In this document: positions 37,213 to 47,938 of the stretch, piece after piece
Numbering within the stretch: the first letter of the stretch is position 1
Layout: each line of letters begins with the position of its first letter
From: Pseudomonas uvaldensis
Lineage (GTDB): Bacteria > Pseudomonadota > Gammaproteobacteria > Pseudomonadales > Pseudomonadaceae
Length of the DNA: 64,000 bases
Direction: 5' to 3'
Assembly: GCF_021271205.1 (NCBI RefSeq)
Contig: NZ_JAIWKS010000003.1
Span: 310,001 to 374,000, forward strand
The notes under the pieces: generated by a model
Told to the model about the DNA's origin: nothing
Databases searched by the model: none
The model's input: the letters and a program-made list of their open reading frames with translations, nothing else
Program-made: the position numbers and the translations under genes

Positions 37213-37243
37213 AACCCGCGTATAATTCGCGGGTTTAATTTTT
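37213..37243 (+). terminator. terminator of the isc operon, overlapping a TATAAT
   Basis: AACCCGCG and CGCGGGTT form the stem around TATAATT and are followed by TAATTTTT. TATAAT at 37221-37226 in the loop could serve as a -10 box for ndk (start 37272), although no good -35 was found 17 bases upstream. Confidence 0.75.
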
Positions 37244-37271
37244 CGCACATTACCGTTTCTGGAGTTACACC

Positions 37272-37697
37272 ATGGCTGTTCAACGTACTTTCTCCATCAT
37301 CAAGCCTGACGCCGTTGCTAAAAACGTGATCGGCAAGATCGTTTCCCGTTTCGAAGACGCTGGCCTACGCGTTGTCGCTTCGAAAATGAAGCAACTGTCC
37401 AAGGCCGAAGCCGAAGGCTTCTACGCTGAGCACAGCGAGCGCGGCTTCTTCGGTGAGCTGGTTGCGTTCATGACTTCCGGTCCGGTTGTCGTTCAGGTGC
37501 TGGAAGGCGAAAACGCTATCGCTCGCAACCGTGAGCTGATGGGCGCTACCAACCCTAAAGAAGCCGCTCCAGGCACCATCCGTGCTGACTTCGCCCAGTC
37601 CATCGACGCCAACGCCGTTCACGGTTCTGACTCCGAAGCCGCTGCTGCTCGCGAAATCGCTTACTTTTTCTCCGCTACTGAAGTAACCACTCGCTAA
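37272..37697 (+). CDS. ndk: nucleoside diphosphate kinase
   Basis: A 141-residue enzyme that balances nucleoside triphosphates. It starts [21 protein letters not shown]; the phosphohistidine is H117 (NAVHGSDS). TGGAG lies 6-10 bases upstream. It is between the isc operon and rlmN, the normal place in Pseudomonas. Confidence 0.98.
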   Translation: MAVQRTFSIIKPDAVAKNVIGKIVSRFEDAGLRVVASKMKQLSKAEAEGFYAEHSERGFFGELVAFMTSGPVVVQVLEGENAIARNRELMGATNPKEAAPGTIRADFAQSIDANAVHGSDSEAAAAREIAYFFSATEVTTR

Positions 37698-37725
37698 GCC
37701 CAGGCTTTTGAGTGAAGGTGAATCC

Positions 37726-38871
37726 ATGACTACATCGAACGGCAAAACCAACCTGTTGGGCCTGACCCAGCCGGAAATGGAGAAATTCTTCGACTCGATC
37801 GGGGAGAAGCGTTTCCGTGCCGGCCAGGTGATGAAATGGATTCACCACTTTGGCGTCGACGATTTCGATGCCATGACGAATGTCGGCAAGGCCTTGCGTG
37901 AAAAACTCAAGGCGGTTGCCGAGATTCGCGGCCCTGAAGTGGTCAGCCAGGACATTTCCAGCGACGGTACCCGCAAGTGGGTGGTGCGCGTGGCGTCCGG
38001 CAGCTGCGTCGAGACCGTGTACATTCCCCAGGGCAAGCGCGGCACCTTGTGCGTTTCGTCCCAGGCAGGCTGTGCCCTGGATTGCAGTTTCTGCTCCACC
38101 GGCAAGCAAGGCTTCAACAGCAACCTCACCGCCGCCGAAGTGATCGGCCAGGTGTGGATTGCCAACAAATCCTTTGGCAGCGTCCCGGCGACCGTCGACC
38201 GTGCCATCACCAACGTGGTGATGATGGGCATGGGTGAGCCGCTGCTGAACTTCGACAACGTCGTCGCCGCCATGCACCTGATGATGGATGACCTGGGCTA
38301 CGGCATCTCCAAGCGCCGGGTGACCCTGTCCACCTCCGGCGTGGTGCCGATGATCGATGAGCTGGCCAAGCACATCGACGTCTCCCTGGCGTTGTCCCTG
38401 CACGCACCCAATGACGCATTGCGTAACCAATTGGTGCCGATCAACAAGAAGTATCCGCTTAAGATGCTGCTGGACTCGTGCCAGCGCTACATGTCGGCCC
38501 TGGGTGAAAAACGCGTGCTGACCATCGAGTACACGCTGCTCAAGGATGTGAACGACAAGGTCGAGCATGCGGTCGAGATGATCGAGCTGCTCAAGAACAT
38601 CCCATGCAAGATCAACCTGATCCCGTTCAACCCGTTTCCGCACTCCGGCTACGAGCGTCCGAGCAACAATGCGATTCGTCGCTTCCAGGATCAGCTTCAT
38701 CACGCAGGCTTCAACGTCACCGTGCGCACCACCCGTGGCGAAGACATCGACGCGGCCTGTGGTCAATTGGTCGGACAGGTGCTGGATCGCACCCGTCGTA
38801 GCGAACGCTACATCGCCGTGCGCGAATTGAACGCCGACGATGCGGTGCAGAACGCTGCGAACGGTCACTAA
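37726..38871 (+). CDS. rlmN: dual-specificity 23S rRNA/tRNA m2A methyltransferase RlmN
   Basis: A 381-residue radical-SAM methyltransferase for A2503 of 23S rRNA and A37 of tRNA. The cluster motif is [16 protein letters not shown], and the catalytic C-terminal cysteine is in [11 protein letters not shown]. The ATG at 37726 has GAAGGTGAA upstream; a TTG six codons earlier is less likely. It heads the cluster rlmN-pilW-rodZ-ispG-hisS-yfgM-bamB-der. Confidence 0.97.
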   Translation: MTTSNGKTNLLGLTQPEMEKFFDSIGEKRFRAGQVMKWIHHFGVDDFDAMTNVGKALREKLKAVAEIRGPEVVSQDISSDGTRKWVVRVASGSCVETVYIPQGKRGTLCVSSQAGCALDCSFCSTGKQGFNSNLTAAEVIGQVWIANKSFGSVPATVDRAITNVVMMGMGEPLLNFDNVVAAMHLMMDDLGYGISKRRVTLSTSGVVPMIDELAKHIDVSLALSLHAPNDALRNQLVPINKKYPLKMLLDSCQRYMSALGEKRVLTIEYTLLKDVNDKVEHAVEMIELLKNIPCKINLIPFNPFPHSGYERPSNNAIRRFQDQLHHAGFNVTVRTTRGEDIDAACGQLVGQVLDRTRRSERYIAVRELNADDAVQNAANGH

Positions 38872-38883
38872 GAGAGGAACTCC

Positions 38884-39642
38884 ATGTCCCTGCGCTTCGC
38901 GCTGCTGTTGCTGTTGACCGGGCTTTGCGCCGGGTGTGTCTTGTCGGGCGACTACAACCCGATGAAGACCAGCAAGGGCCGCGATGAGGCCCGTGTGGCC
39001 TATGTTCAACTGGGCATCGGCTACCTGCAGCAGGGCATGACCGAACGGGCCAAGGTCCCGCTCAAGAAAGCCCTGGAGCTGGACAGTTCCGACGCCGATG
39101 CCAACGCGGCCCTGGCCCTGGTGTTCCAGGCCGAGCTGGAGCCCGAGCTGGCCGACGAACATTTTCGCAAGGCATTGTCCGCCCGGTCTCAGGATGCGCG
39201 GATTCTGAACAATTACGGCAGTTTCCTCTACGAGCAACAGCGCTACAAAGAGGCCTACGAGCGCTTCGAGCAGGCCGCCGCCGATACGCTTTATCCCGAA
39301 CGTTCGCGGGTGTTCGAGAACCTAGGAATGACCGCTGCAAAACTCGGTCAGCGCGACCTGGCCCGCCAGCAGCTGGAAAAGGCGTTGCGGCTCAACCGCC
39401 AGCAGCCGCGGGCACTATTGGAAATGGCTGAGTTGTCTTACGAAGACAGGCATTATGTGCCCGCACGCGACTATTACGAACGTTTTAGCCTGCTGAGCGA
39501 GCAAAATGCACGTAGTCTATTGCTCGGCGTTCGGCTGGCCCATGTGTTTGAAGATCGCGACAAGGCCGCCAGCTACGGCCTGCAACTCAAAAGACTCTAT
39601 CCCGGTACGCCGGAATATCAGCAATACCTGTCGGAGCAATGA
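38884..39642 (+). CDS. pilW: type IV pilus biogenesis lipoprotein PilF/PilW
   Basis: A 252-residue outer-membrane lipoprotein: signal peptide with lipobox LCAGC (C18), then about six TPR repeats (AYVQLGIGYLQQGMTERAKV, DANAALALVFQAELEPELAD and others). In Pseudomonas it is the pilotin that places the PilQ secretin. It is 12 bp after rlmN and overlaps rodZ by four bases. Confidence 0.93.
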   Translation: MSLRFALLLLLTGLCAGCVLSGDYNPMKTSKGRDEARVAYVQLGIGYLQQGMTERAKVPLKKALELDSSDADANAALALVFQAELEPELADEHFRKALSARSQDARILNNYGSFLYEQQRYKEAYERFEQAAADTLYPERSRVFENLGMTAAKLGQRDLARQQLEKALRLNRQQPRALLEMAELSYEDRHYVPARDYYERFSLLSEQNARSLLLGVRLAHVFEDRDKAASYGLQLKRLYPGTPEYQQYLSEQ

Positions 39643-40670
39643 TGAAAGCGGCGCATCCCGAAGTTGTAGCAGCGACTCGCGTAAATCCCGGTGAGACCCT
39701 GCGTCAAGCCCGCGAAAGCAATGGTTGGTCGCTGGCCCAAGTGGCCCTCAAGCTCAATCTTACCGTGGCTTCCCTGAGCAATCTGGAATCGGGCGCGTTC
39801 GACAAGCTGCCAGGGCACACCTTTGCCCGGGGCTACATCCGTGCCTATGCCAAGTTGCTCGACATGGACCAGACCGTACTGGTGCAGCAATTCGATCAAT
39901 ACACCGGTTCCGACGCCCAGGGCAGCAGCGTGCACAGCCTGGGTCGCATCGAGGAGCCGGTTCGCGTTTCCCACACCATTTTGCGAATCGTCAGCCTGTT
40001 GCTGCTGATCGCGGTGATTGGTGGCGGTTTCATCTGGTGGCAGGATCAGACGTCCCTGCGTACCAAGGAGCCGGTCGCCATGGCCCCGGAACATGTGGAA
40101 GTGGAGGGTGCCGACGGCACCACCCGGATTCACCCGCTGGACGAACCGGAAGATCAGGCGGTGCTGGAAGGCCAAACCGAAGGCGAAACCAGCCTGGCGC
40201 TGCCGCAAGGCCAGGACGGCGCCGATGCCGAAGCCGGCGCCGAGCCGAGCGTTCCCGCGACACCTACGGCCCCGACCGCGCCTGCGGCAACCTCCAGCGC
40301 GCCGGTTGCACCGGCCCCGGCAGCCCCCGCAGCCCCCGCAACGCCGGCGCCGGCCACGCCAGCACCGACCGTGGCAGCTCCGACGGTGCCTCCCGTCACC
40401 CCGGCTGCGCCCGTGGCGCCTGCCGCCGGCGAAGGCCAGGTACAGATTCAATTCACGGCCGATTGCTGGACGCAGATCACCGACGGCAACGGCAAGGTGT
40501 TGTTCAGCGGCCTCAAGCGCAAGGGCGATAGCACCTCAGTCAACGGCAAGCCCCCCTTTGCCGTACGCCTGGGCTATGCCCGTGGCGCGCAGGTCAGCTA
40601 CAACGGCCAGCCGGTCGACGTGGCTCCGTTCACCACTGGCGAGACTGCTCGCCTGAAGCTGGGTCAATAA
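39639..40670 (+). CDS. rodZ: cytoskeletal/cell-shape protein RodZ
   Basis: A 343-residue membrane protein linked to MreB. The cytoplasmic XRE-like helix-turn-helix is at residues about 16-85 (GETLRQARESNGWSLAQVAL), one membrane helix at about 111-133, a Pro/Ala-rich linker at about 190-265, and the DUF4115 domain at the end. The linker is low-complexity. Translation may start at either of two adjacent ATGs (39639 or 39642). It is coupled to pilW and followed by ispG after three bases. Confidence 0.93.
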   Translation: MMKAAHPEVVAATRVNPGETLRQARESNGWSLAQVALKLNLTVASLSNLESGAFDKLPGHTFARGYIRAYAKLLDMDQTVLVQQFDQYTGSDAQGSSVHSLGRIEEPVRVSHTILRIVSLLLLIAVIGGGFIWWQDQTSLRTKEPVAMAPEHVEVEGADGTTRIHPLDEPEDQAVLEGQTEGETSLALPQGQDGADAEAGAEPSVPATPTAPTAPAATSSAPVAPAPAAPAAPATPAPATPAPTVAAPTVPPVTPAAPVAPAAGEGQVQIQFTADCWTQITDGNGKVLFSGLKRKGDSTSVNGKPPFAVRLGYARGAQVSYNGQPVDVAPFTTGETARLKLGQ

Positions 40671-40673
40671 GTC

Positions 40674-41783
40674 ATGCACGGCGAATCTCCAATCAAACGT
40701 CGCGAATCCCGCAAGATCTGGGTCGGTAACGTGCCCGTGGGCGGCGATGCGCCTATCGCTGTGCAAAGCATGACCAACAGCGACACCAACGACGTGGCTG
40801 CCACCGTCGCGCAGATCAACCGCCTGGAAGCCGCAGGCGTCGATATCGTGCGGGTTTCGGTGCCGGACATGGATGCCGCCGAGGCGTTCGGCAAGATCAA
40901 GCAATTGGTCAAGGTGCCGCTGGTGGCCGACATTCATTTCGATTACCGCATTGCCTTGCGCGTGGCTGAACTGGGCGTCGACTGTCTGCGCATCAACCCG
41001 GGCAACATCGGTCGCGAAGACCGCGTGCGCGCCGTGGTGGATGCCGCCCGCGACCGGGGCATTCCGATCCGCATCGGCGTCAACGCCGGTTCTCTGGAAA
41101 AAGACCTGCAAAAGAAATACGGCGAACCGACCCCGGCCGCGCTGGTAGAGTCCGCCCTGCGCCATGTCGAGCACCTCGAACGCCTGAATTTCCAGGACTT
41201 CAAGGTCAGCGTGAAAGCCTCCGACGTGTTCATGGCCGTCGAAGCCTATCGCCTGCTCGCCAAGGAAATCGTCCAGCCGCTGCACCTGGGCATCACCGAA
41301 GCCGGTGGGTTGCGTTCGGGCACGGTGAAATCCGCCGTCGGCCTCGGTATGCTGCTCGCCGAGGGGATTGGCGATACCATCCGCATTTCGTTGGCGGCCG
41401 ATCCGGTTGAGGAAGTGAAAGTCGGCTACGACATTCTCAAGTCCCTGCACCTGCGTTCCCGTGGGATCAACTTCATCGCCTGCCCGAGTTGCTCGCGGCA
41501 GAACTTCGATGTGGTCAAGACCATGAACGAGCTGGAAGGGCGTCTCGAAGACCTGCTGGTGCCGCTGGATGTCGCGGTGATTGGTTGCGTGGTCAACGGG
41601 CCGGGTGAAGCCAAAGAGGCCCATATCGGCCTGACTGGCGGTACACCGAACCTGATTTACATCGACGGCAAGCCGTCGCAGAAACTGACGAATGACAATC
41701 TGGTGGACGAGCTGGAAAAGCTGATCCGCGAGAAGGCGGCCGAAAAGGTCGAAGCCGACGCAGCGGTCATCGCACGCGGCTGA
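40674..41783 (+). CDS. ispG: 4-hydroxy-3-methylbut-2-enyl diphosphate synthase (flavodoxin)
   Basis: A 369-residue [4Fe-4S] enzyme of the MEP isoprenoid path. It has [14 protein letters not shown] near the start and the cluster cysteines in [14 protein letters not shown] and [15 protein letters not shown]. The barrel motif RINPGNIG is also visible. It is 3 bp after rodZ, 23 bp before hisS. Confidence 0.98.
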   Translation: MHGESPIKRRESRKIWVGNVPVGGDAPIAVQSMTNSDTNDVAATVAQINRLEAAGVDIVRVSVPDMDAAEAFGKIKQLVKVPLVADIHFDYRIALRVAELGVDCLRINPGNIGREDRVRAVVDAARDRGIPIRIGVNAGSLEKDLQKKYGEPTPAALVESALRHVEHLERLNFQDFKVSVKASDVFMAVEAYRLLAKEIVQPLHLGITEAGGLRSGTVKSAVGLGMLLAEGIGDTIRISLAADPVEEVKVGYDILKSLHLRSRGINFIACPSCSRQNFDVVKTMNELEGRLEDLLVPLDVAVIGCVVNGPGEAKEAHIGLTGGTPNLIYIDGKPSQKLTNDNLVDELEKLIREKAAEKVEADAAVIARG

Positions 41784-41806
41784 TCGAACGAATCTAAGGA
41801 AATTCT

Positions 41807-43096
41807 GTGAGCAAGTCCCTGCAAGCCATCCGTGGCATGAATGACATCCTGCCCGAACAGACGCCCCTGTGGCGCTATTTCGAGGGCACCGTGGCGCGTT
41901 TGCTGGATAACTACGGTTATCGCCAGATCCGCATGCCCATCGTCGAGTTCACCGAGCTGTTCAAGCGCTCCATCGGCGAAGTGACCGACATCGTCGAAAA
42001 AGAAATGTATACCTTCGACGACCGCAACGGCGATTCCCTGACCCTGCGCCCCGAAGGTACGGCGGCCTGCGTGCGCGCGGTGCTGGAGCATGGCATCACC
42101 GGCGGTGGTCAGGTGCAGAAGCTCTGGTACGTCGGCCCGATGTTCCGTCACGAGCGCCCGCAGAAAGGCCGGTATCGCCAGTTCCACCAGATCGGTCTCG
42201 AGGTGTTCAACCTCGAAGGGCCGGACATCGACGCCGAACTGATCGTGCTGACCTGGCGCCTGTGGGGCGAGCTGGGGCTGCGTGACGCGGTCAAGCTCGA
42301 GCTCAACAGCCTGGGCACCAGTGAATCCCGCGCTCGCTATCGCGAAGCGCTGGTGGAGTTTCTCTCCGCGCACCTGGACAAGCTCGACGAAGACAGCCAG
42401 CGCCGCCTCAAGACCAACCCACTGCGCGTGTTGGACACCAAGAATGCCGATACCCAGGCGATCCTGGCCGATGCGCCGAAGATGGCCGATTACCTCGACG
42501 ACGAGTCCCGTGCGCATTTCGAAGGGCTGAAGGCGCGTCTCGACGCTGTCGGCATTCCCTACGTGATCAACCCCAAGCTGGTGCGTGGCCTGGATTACTA
42601 CAGCAAGACCGTTTTCGAATGGGTCACCGACAAGCTCGGCGCCCAGGGCACCGTATGCGCTGGCGGCCGCTACGACGGGCTGGTGGAGCAGATGGGCGGC
42701 AAGCCGACCCCCGGCGTGGGTTTTGCCATGGGTATCGAGCGCCTGGTGCTGATGCTCGAAGCCTTGGACAAGGTGCCTGAAGAGCTGGCCCGCCAGGTTG
42801 ACGTCTACCTCTGCGCCTTCGGCGAAGCGGCGGAACTGGCGGCCCTGGCCCTGAGCGAGCGGGTGCGTGACCAGTTGCCCAACCTGCGCCTGCAGATCAA
42901 CGCCGGCGCCGGCAGCTTCAAGAGCCAGTTCAAGAAGGCCGACAAGAGCGGTGCGCTGTATGCACTGATCCTGGGTGACGACGAACTGGCCCAACAAGTG
43001 GTAGGTTTCAAACCCCTGCGTGGCCAGGGCGAACAACAAAGCATTGCCTGGGATGCGCTTGCTGCACACCTGGCCACCTGCGTCGTGCAGGGTTGA
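41807..43096 (+). CDS. hisS: histidyl-tRNA synthetase
   Basis: A 429-residue class II synthetase. It starts at GTG 41807 ([18 protein letters not shown]). Motif 2 region [17 protein letters not shown], the histidine motifs near [16 protein letters not shown] and [10 protein letters not shown], and motif 3 [13 protein letters not shown] are present. AAGGAAATT lies upstream. It belongs to the ispG-hisS-yfgM-bamB-der cluster. Confidence 0.98.
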   Translation: MSKSLQAIRGMNDILPEQTPLWRYFEGTVARLLDNYGYRQIRMPIVEFTELFKRSIGEVTDIVEKEMYTFDDRNGDSLTLRPEGTAACVRAVLEHGITGGGQVQKLWYVGPMFRHERPQKGRYRQFHQIGLEVFNLEGPDIDAELIVLTWRLWGELGLRDAVKLELNSLGTSESRARYREALVEFLSAHLDKLDEDSQRRLKTNPLRVLDTKNADTQAILADAPKMADYLDDESRAHFEGLKARLDAVGIPYVINPKLVRGLDYYSKTVFEWVTDKLGAQGTVCAGGRYDGLVEQMGGKPTPGVGFAMGIERLVLMLEALDKVPEELARQVDVYLCAFGEAAELAALALSERVRDQLPNLRLQINAGAGSFKSQFKKADKSGALYALILGDDELAQQVVGFKPLRGQGEQQSIAWDALAAHLATCVVQG

Positions 43097-43136
43097 AGCT
43101 GTCAAACAGCCGATTTAGCGATTAAGGAGTATTGGG

Positions 43137-43778
43137 GTGTCGAGTACCGAAGATGAACAGCTGGCGGATTTGAAGGACTGGTGGACGCGCAACGGCAAGC
43201 CGCTGGTCACTGGCGGCCTGTTGGCGCTGGTCATCGTGTTCGGCTGGCAGGCCTACCAGAAATACCAGAGCAACCAGTCGCAAGGCGCCTCGATGCTCTA
43301 CCAGCAATTGCTGGAAACCACGCTGACCCCGGATGGCAAGCCTGACGCTGCCCGCGTGGCGGACCTGGCCGGCAAGCTGGACAAGGAATTCGGTGGCACG
43401 GCTTACGCCCAATATGGCCATCTGTTCGTGGCCAAGGTTGCGGTGGACAGCGGCAAGCTGGATGACGCCGCCGCCGAGCTCAAGGGCATCGTCGACAAGC
43501 CGGCCAACCCGACCCTGGGCGAAGTGGCGCGTCAGCGCCTGGCCCAGGTACTGGCTGCGCAGAACAAAGCCGAAGACGCGTTGAAGCTGCTTGCCGGTGA
43601 TGCCGACAAAGCCTTCCTGGCTACTCGCGAAGAGCTCAAGGGCGACCTGCTGGTGCAACTGGGTCGTGCCGACGAGGCCCATGCGGCCTACCAAAAAGCC
43701 AAGGCTGCGCTGTCGGACGAAGCCGCAGTCGGTGGCCTGCAAATCAAGCTGGACGACCTGGCCAAAGGGGATGCGTGA
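43137..43778 (+). CDS. YfgM-family TPR-like inner-membrane protein
   Basis: A 213-residue protein, GTG start at 43137 with AAGGAG upstream. A short cytoplasmic N-terminus is followed by one membrane helix (residues about 22-41, PLVTGGLLALVIVFGWQAYQ) and a periplasmic TPR-like helical domain. YfgM is an ancillary partner of the SecYEG/PpiD chaperone set in E. coli. It overlaps bamB by eight bases. Confidence 0.92.
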   Translation: MSSTEDEQLADLKDWWTRNGKPLVTGGLLALVIVFGWQAYQKYQSNQSQGASMLYQQLLETTLTPDGKPDAARVADLAGKLDKEFGGTAYAQYGHLFVAKVAVDSGKLDDAAAELKGIVDKPANPTLGEVARQRLAQVLAAQNKAEDALKLLAGDADKAFLATREELKGDLLVQLGRADEAHAAYQKAKAALSDEAAVGGLQIKLDDLAKGDA

Positions 43779-44922
43779 CGTGATCCAGTGGAAACATGCA
43801 GCATTGCTGGCTCTGGCCATTCTGGCCGCGGGTTGCAGCAGCAACAGCAAGAAAGAACTGCCGCCGGCCGAACTGACCGACTTCAAAGAAGAAGTCGTGC
43901 TGCAGAAGCAGTGGAGCCGCACCATCGGTGATGGCCAGGGCGAAACCTACAACATGCTGGTGCCGGCCATCGACGGCGACACCCTCTATGCCGGCGACGT
44001 CACGGGCGTGGTCATGGCAATGGATCGCCTGAACGGCGACGTGAAGTGGGAGAAGGACCTTGAGCTGCCTGTGTCCGGCGCCGTTGGCGTGGGCTATGGG
44101 CTGGTCATGATCGGCACCCTCAAGGGAGAGATCGTCGCCCTGGACGCCAGCAGCGGTGAAGAAAAATGGCGTGCCCGCGTGACCAGCGAAGTGCTCGCAC
44201 CGCCGGCCACCAACGGTGACGTGGTGGTGGTCCAGACCCAGGATGACCGCCTGATCGGCCTGGATGCCGCCAGCGGCAACCAGCGCTGGGTGTATGACAG
44301 CACTCCAGCGGTACTGACCCTGCGGGGCACCAGCGCGCCGGTTGTCACCAACCGTCTCGCGGTAGCCGGGTTGTCCACCGGTAAAGTGGTCGCCCTGGAT
44401 ATCTCCAACGGCGTGCCGGTGTGGGAACAACGTGTTGCTATCCCGCAAGGTCGTTCGGAGCTGGAGCGCGTGGTCGACATCGACGGCGGCCTGCTGCTGT
44501 CCGGTGGCACGCTGTACGTCGCCAGTTATCAGGGCCGCGTCGCGGCACTGGACCTGGAAACCGGCCGCCCGTTGTGGCAGCGCGATGCGTCCAGCTACGC
44601 CGGCGTCGCCCAGGGTTTCGGCAGCGTCTACGTGAGCCTGTCCTCGGGTACGGTTGAAGGCGTCGACGAGCGTTCCACCACCGCACTGTGGAGCAACGAT
44701 TCCCTGGCCCGTCGCCAGTTGTCGGCCCCGGAAGTGTTCTCCAGCTACGTGGCTGTGGGTGACCTGGAAGGTTACCTGCACCTGCTGAGCCAGGTGGACG
44801 GCCGTTTCGTCGGCCGCGAGCGCATCGACAGCGACGGCCTGCGTGCCCGTCCGCTGGTGGCAGGCAACATGATCTATGTGTATGGCAACAGCGGCAAACT
44901 GGAAGCCCTGACCATCAAGTAA
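43771..44922 (+). CDS. bamB: outer-membrane assembly lipoprotein BamB
   Basis: A protein of about 383 residues from the ATG at 43771 (a longer frame overlaps the upstream gene and is not used). The signal peptide ends in the lipobox ILAAGC, with the lipid cysteine at about residue 22. Repeated blades such as GDTLYAGDVTGVVMAMDRLNGD and VVVQTQDDRLIGLDAASGNQ match the eight-bladed PQQ-like propeller of BamB, part of the BAM complex. A GTG at 43780 is an alternative start. Confidence 0.95.
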   Translation: MRDVIQWKHAALLALAILAAGCSSNSKKELPPAELTDFKEEVVLQKQWSRTIGDGQGETYNMLVPAIDGDTLYAGDVTGVVMAMDRLNGDVKWEKDLELPVSGAVGVGYGLVMIGTLKGEIVALDASSGEEKWRARVTSEVLAPPATNGDVVVVQTQDDRLIGLDAASGNQRWVYDSTPAVLTLRGTSAPVVTNRLAVAGLSTGKVVALDISNGVPVWEQRVAIPQGRSELERVVDIDGGLLLSGGTLYVASYQGRVAALDLETGRPLWQRDASSYAGVAQGFGSVYVSLSSGTVEGVDERSTTALWSNDSLARRQLSAPEVFSSYVAVGDLEGYLHLLSQVDGRFVGRERIDSDGLRARPLVAGNMIYVYGNSGKLEALTIK

Positions 44923-44968
44923 GACTATGCTTGGGGATAAATTCCCCAGGCGGCTTCACCTGAGCACC

Positions 44969-44992
44969 AGCCGCTGCCTCGCAGCGGCTTTT
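44969..44992 (+). terminator. intrinsic terminator between bamB and der
   Basis: AGCCGCTGC, CTC loop, GCAGCGGCT, then TTT. It suggests that der is at least partly transcribed separately. Confidence 0.8.
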
Positions 44993-45024
44993 GTATTTTC
45001 TGAAATAACGAAGTGGAGAGCCGC

Positions 45025-46497
45025 ATGGTTCCCGTAATCGCCCTGGTGGGCCGACCGAACGTCGGCAAGTCCACCTTGTTCAATCGCCTGACCAGGACTC
45101 GCGACGCCATTGTCGGCGACTTGTCCGGTCTGACCCGTGATCGCCAGTACGGTGAGGCCAAGTGGCAAGGGCGTACCTACATTCTGATCGACACCGGCGG
45201 CATCTCCGGTGACGAACACGGTATGGACGAGAAAATGGCCGAGCAATCGCTGCTGGCCATTGAAGAAGCGGATGTTGTGCTGTTCCTGGTAGACGCCAAG
45301 GCCGGTTTTACCGCTGCCGACCAGATGATCGCCGAGCATTTGCGCAAACGTAACAAGCGCTCCCATGTGGTCGCCAACAAGGTCGACAACATTGACCCGG
45401 ACATGGCCCGCGCCGAGTTCGCGCCATTGGGCATGGGCCAGGCGATTCCGATTGCCGGTGCCCACGGTCGCGGTATCAGCCAGTTGCTGGAAGTTGCCCT
45501 GGCGGATTTCCCGAAAGACGATGAAGACGAGCCCGAAGAGGGCGAGGAAGAAATCGTTGCCGAAGGCGAGGAAGCCAAGCGCATTCCGGGCCCGAGCGAA
45601 AAGGACGGGATCAAGATCGCGATCATCGGCCGCCCGAACGTGGGCAAGTCGACGCTGGTCAACCGCATGCTCGGCGAAGACCGGGTTATCGTGTACGACC
45701 AGCCCGGCACCACCCGCGACAGTATCTACATCCCGTTCGAGCGTAACGACGAGAAGTACACGCTGATCGACACCGCCGGTGTGCGCAAGCGCGGCAAGAT
45801 CCACGAAGAAGTCGAGAAGTTCTCCGTGGTCAAGACGCTGCAGGCCATCAAGGACGCCAACGTGGTGATCTTCGTGATGGACGCCCGCGAAGGCGTGGTC
45901 GATCACGACCTGAACCTGCTGGGTTTTGCCCTGGAAGCCGGGCGTGCGCTGGTCATCGCCATCAACAAGTGGGACGGCATGACCCCGAGCGAACGCGATT
46001 ACGTGAAGGTCGAATTGCAGCGCCGGCTGTTTTTCGTCGACTTCGCCGATATCCATTTCATCTCGGCGTTGCACGGCACAGGCGTGGGCAACCTCTACGC
46101 GTCGGTGCAGAACTCGTTCAAGTCGGCGGTTACCCGCTGGCCGACCAATCGCCTGACCCAGATCCTGGAAGATGCGGTCAGCGAGCACGCGCCACCGATG
46201 GTCAACAACCGCCGGATCAAGCTGCGCTACGCTCACTTGGGCGGCGCCAACCCGCCGATCATCGTGATCCACGGCAACCAGATCGAGAAGGTGCCCAAGT
46301 CGTACGTGCGTTACCTGGAGAACACCTATCGCCGCGTCCTGAAGTTGGTCGGCACGCCGATCCGCATCGAGTTCAAGGGCGGCGAGAACCCGTACGAAGG
46401 CAACAAGAACACGCTCACCGACCGTCAGGTCAACAAGAAGCGCCGCTTGATGTCCCACCACAAGAAGGCCGAGAAGAAGCGCCGGGACAAGCGCTGA
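45025..46497 (+). CDS. der: ribosome assembly GTPase Der (EngA)
   Basis: A 490-residue protein with two tandem GTPase domains: [12 protein letters not shown] and DTGGI in the first, [12 protein letters not shown] and [10 protein letters not shown] in the second. The acidic linker between them is long, and the C-terminal KH-like domain ends in a lysine/arginine-rich tail. The ATG at 45025 has GTGGAGAG upstream. It acts in 50S subunit assembly. Confidence 0.98.
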   Translation: MVPVIALVGRPNVGKSTLFNRLTRTRDAIVGDLSGLTRDRQYGEAKWQGRTYILIDTGGISGDEHGMDEKMAEQSLLAIEEADVVLFLVDAKAGFTAADQMIAEHLRKRNKRSHVVANKVDNIDPDMARAEFAPLGMGQAIPIAGAHGRGISQLLEVALADFPKDDEDEPEEGEEEIVAEGEEAKRIPGPSEKDGIKIAIIGRPNVGKSTLVNRMLGEDRVIVYDQPGTTRDSIYIPFERNDEKYTLIDTAGVRKRGKIHEEVEKFSVVKTLQAIKDANVVIFVMDAREGVVDHDLNLLGFALEAGRALVIAINKWDGMTPSERDYVKVELQRRLFFVDFADIHFISALHGTGVGNLYASVQNSFKSAVTRWPTNRLTQILEDAVSEHAPPMVNNRRIKLRYAHLGGANPPIIVIHGNQIEKVPKSYVRYLENTYRRVLKLVGTPIRIEFKGGENPYEGNKNTLTDRQVNKKRRLMSHHKKAEKKRRDKR

Positions 46498-46563
46498 TCG
46501 AAAGCCTGCGCCGATCCCCCTGTGGCAGCAAGGCCTGTTGGAGTGAGGATGTGGGAGCAATGC

Positions 46564-46654
46564 TGTGGGAGCAAGGCTTGCCCGCGATGAACGATGACGC
46601 GGTCCAACTATTGCACCGCGGTGTGGCTATCGCGGGCAAGCCTTGCTCCCACAG
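46564..46654. repeat. inverted REP pair
   Basis: TGTGGGAGCAAGGCTTGCCC and its inverse GGGCAAGCCTTGCTCCCACA, about 45 bases apart, downstream of der. Confidence 0.7.
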
Positions 46655-46680
46655 GACGCACTTGCACCATGTGTGACAGT

Positions 46681-46720
46681 GGCATGAAAAAGGGTGCCCA
46701 CCGGCACCCTTTTTCATGCC
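46681..46720. terminator. bidirectional intrinsic terminator
   Basis: Eighteen bases perfectly inverted around a 4-base loop (CACC), with internal AAAAA and TTTTT flanking GGGTGCC/GGCACCC. It lies between der and the aminotransferase gene and ends transcripts from both sides. Confidence 0.85.
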
Positions 46721-46789
46721 CGGCGATTGGGCTATCCTCGACCTCTCCCGCGCCGCGCCAGAGCCGGGTGCAGACGCAGAGAAGCCTTG

Positions 46790-47938
46790 ATGATCACCAG
46801 CAAGTTGCCGAATGTCGGTATCACGATTTTCACCCAGATGTCCCAGCTTGCCGCACAGACCGGTGCGCTGAACCTGTCCCAAGGCTTTCCCGACTTCGAT
46901 GGCCCGCAGGCCTTGCGCGATGCGGTGGGCCGGCATATCGCTCAAGGCCATAACCAGTACTCACCCATGACCGGCCTGCCGACCCTGCGTCAGCAGATCG
47001 CGGCGAAGATTGCCCGCAGCTACGGTGCCGGTGTCGATGCCGATCAGGAAGTCACCGTGACCCCTGGCGCGACCCAGGCGATTTTCTGCGCCATCGCGGC
47101 GGTGGTCCAAAGCGGCGACGAAGTGATCGTATTCGATCCCAGCTATGACAGTTACGAACCCGCCGTCCAACTGGCCGGTGGGCGTTGCGTGCACGTTCAA
47201 CTGGGCCTGGATGACTTTGCCATCGATTTCCAGAAGCTCGGCGAAGCCCTCAGCCCGCGTACGCGCATGATCATTCTCAACACGCCGCACAACCCCAGTG
47301 GCGCCCTGATCAGCCGCGCCGAACTGGACCAGTTGGCAGCGCTGATCCGTGATCGCGACATCTATCTGGTCAGCGACGAGGTCTATGAACACCTGGTGTT
47401 CGACGGCGTGCCCCATGTCAGCGTCCTGGCCCATGAGGAGCTGTATCAGCGGGCTTTCGTGATCAGTTCGTTCGGCAAGACCTATCACGTCACCGGCTGG
47501 AAGACCGGCTACGTCGTGGCGCCACCGGCCCTGACGGCCGAGCTGCGCAAAGTGCACCAGTACGTCAGCTTCTGCGGCGTCACGCCCTTGCAGTATGCCT
47601 TGGCCGACTACATGGCCGATCATCCGGAACATGTCGAACAATTGCCCGGCTTCTACCAGGCCAAGCGCGACCTGTTTTGCGATCTGCTGGCCCCGTCGCG
47701 TTTCAGCTTCAAGCGGGTGGCCGGCACTTATTTCCAGTTGGTGGACTACTCCCGGATCCGCCCGGACCTGAACGACGTCGACATGGCAGTCTGGATGACC
47801 CGCGAGCACGGTGTGGCGGCGATTCCGGTGTCGGTGTTCTACCAGAACCCACCTCAAGGCCAGCGCCTGGTGCGGCTGTGCTTTGCCAAACGTGAGGAGA
47901 CGCTGCGCGAAGCGGCGCAAAAGCTATGCGTGATCTGA
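46790..47938 (+). CDS. PLP-dependent aminotransferase, methionine/KMTB type (YbdL-like)
   Basis: A protein of about 382 residues. Fold-type I aminotransferase marks: SQGFPDFDGP, QYSPMTGLPTLR, ILNTPHNPSGA and the PLP lysine in SSFGKTYHVTGWKTG. The sequence fits the YbdL/glutamine-transaminase-K group that aminates 4-methylthio-2-oxobutyrate. The ATG at 46790 is chosen; an upstream frame start is inside the terminator. It overlaps the next gene by 13 bases, and that gene's product removes the amide left when glutamine is the donor, which supports the assignment. Confidence 0.85.
   Translation: MITSKLPNVGITIFTQMSQLAAQTGALNLSQGFPDFDGPQALRDAVGRHIAQGHNQYSPMTGLPTLRQQIAAKIARSYGAGVDADQEVTVTPGATQAIFCAIAAVVQSGDEVIVFDPSYDSYEPAVQLAGGRCVHVQLGLDDFAIDFQKLGEALSPRTRMIILNTPHNPSGALISRAELDQLAALIRDRDIYLVSDEVYEHLVFDGVPHVSVLAHEELYQRAFVISSFGKTYHVTGWKTGYVVAPPALTAELRKVHQYVSFCGVTPLQYALADYMADHPEHVEQLPGFYQAKRDLFCDLLAPSRFSFKRVAGTYFQLVDYSRIRPDLNDVDMAVWMTREHGVAAIPVSVFYQNPPQGQRLVRLCFAKREETLREAAQKLCVI

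Noticed and set aside
37675..39237. Long minus-strand frame opposite rlmN and pilW
   Set aside because: Spans two confirmed genes on the other strand; the residue mix is typical of antisense high-GC frames.
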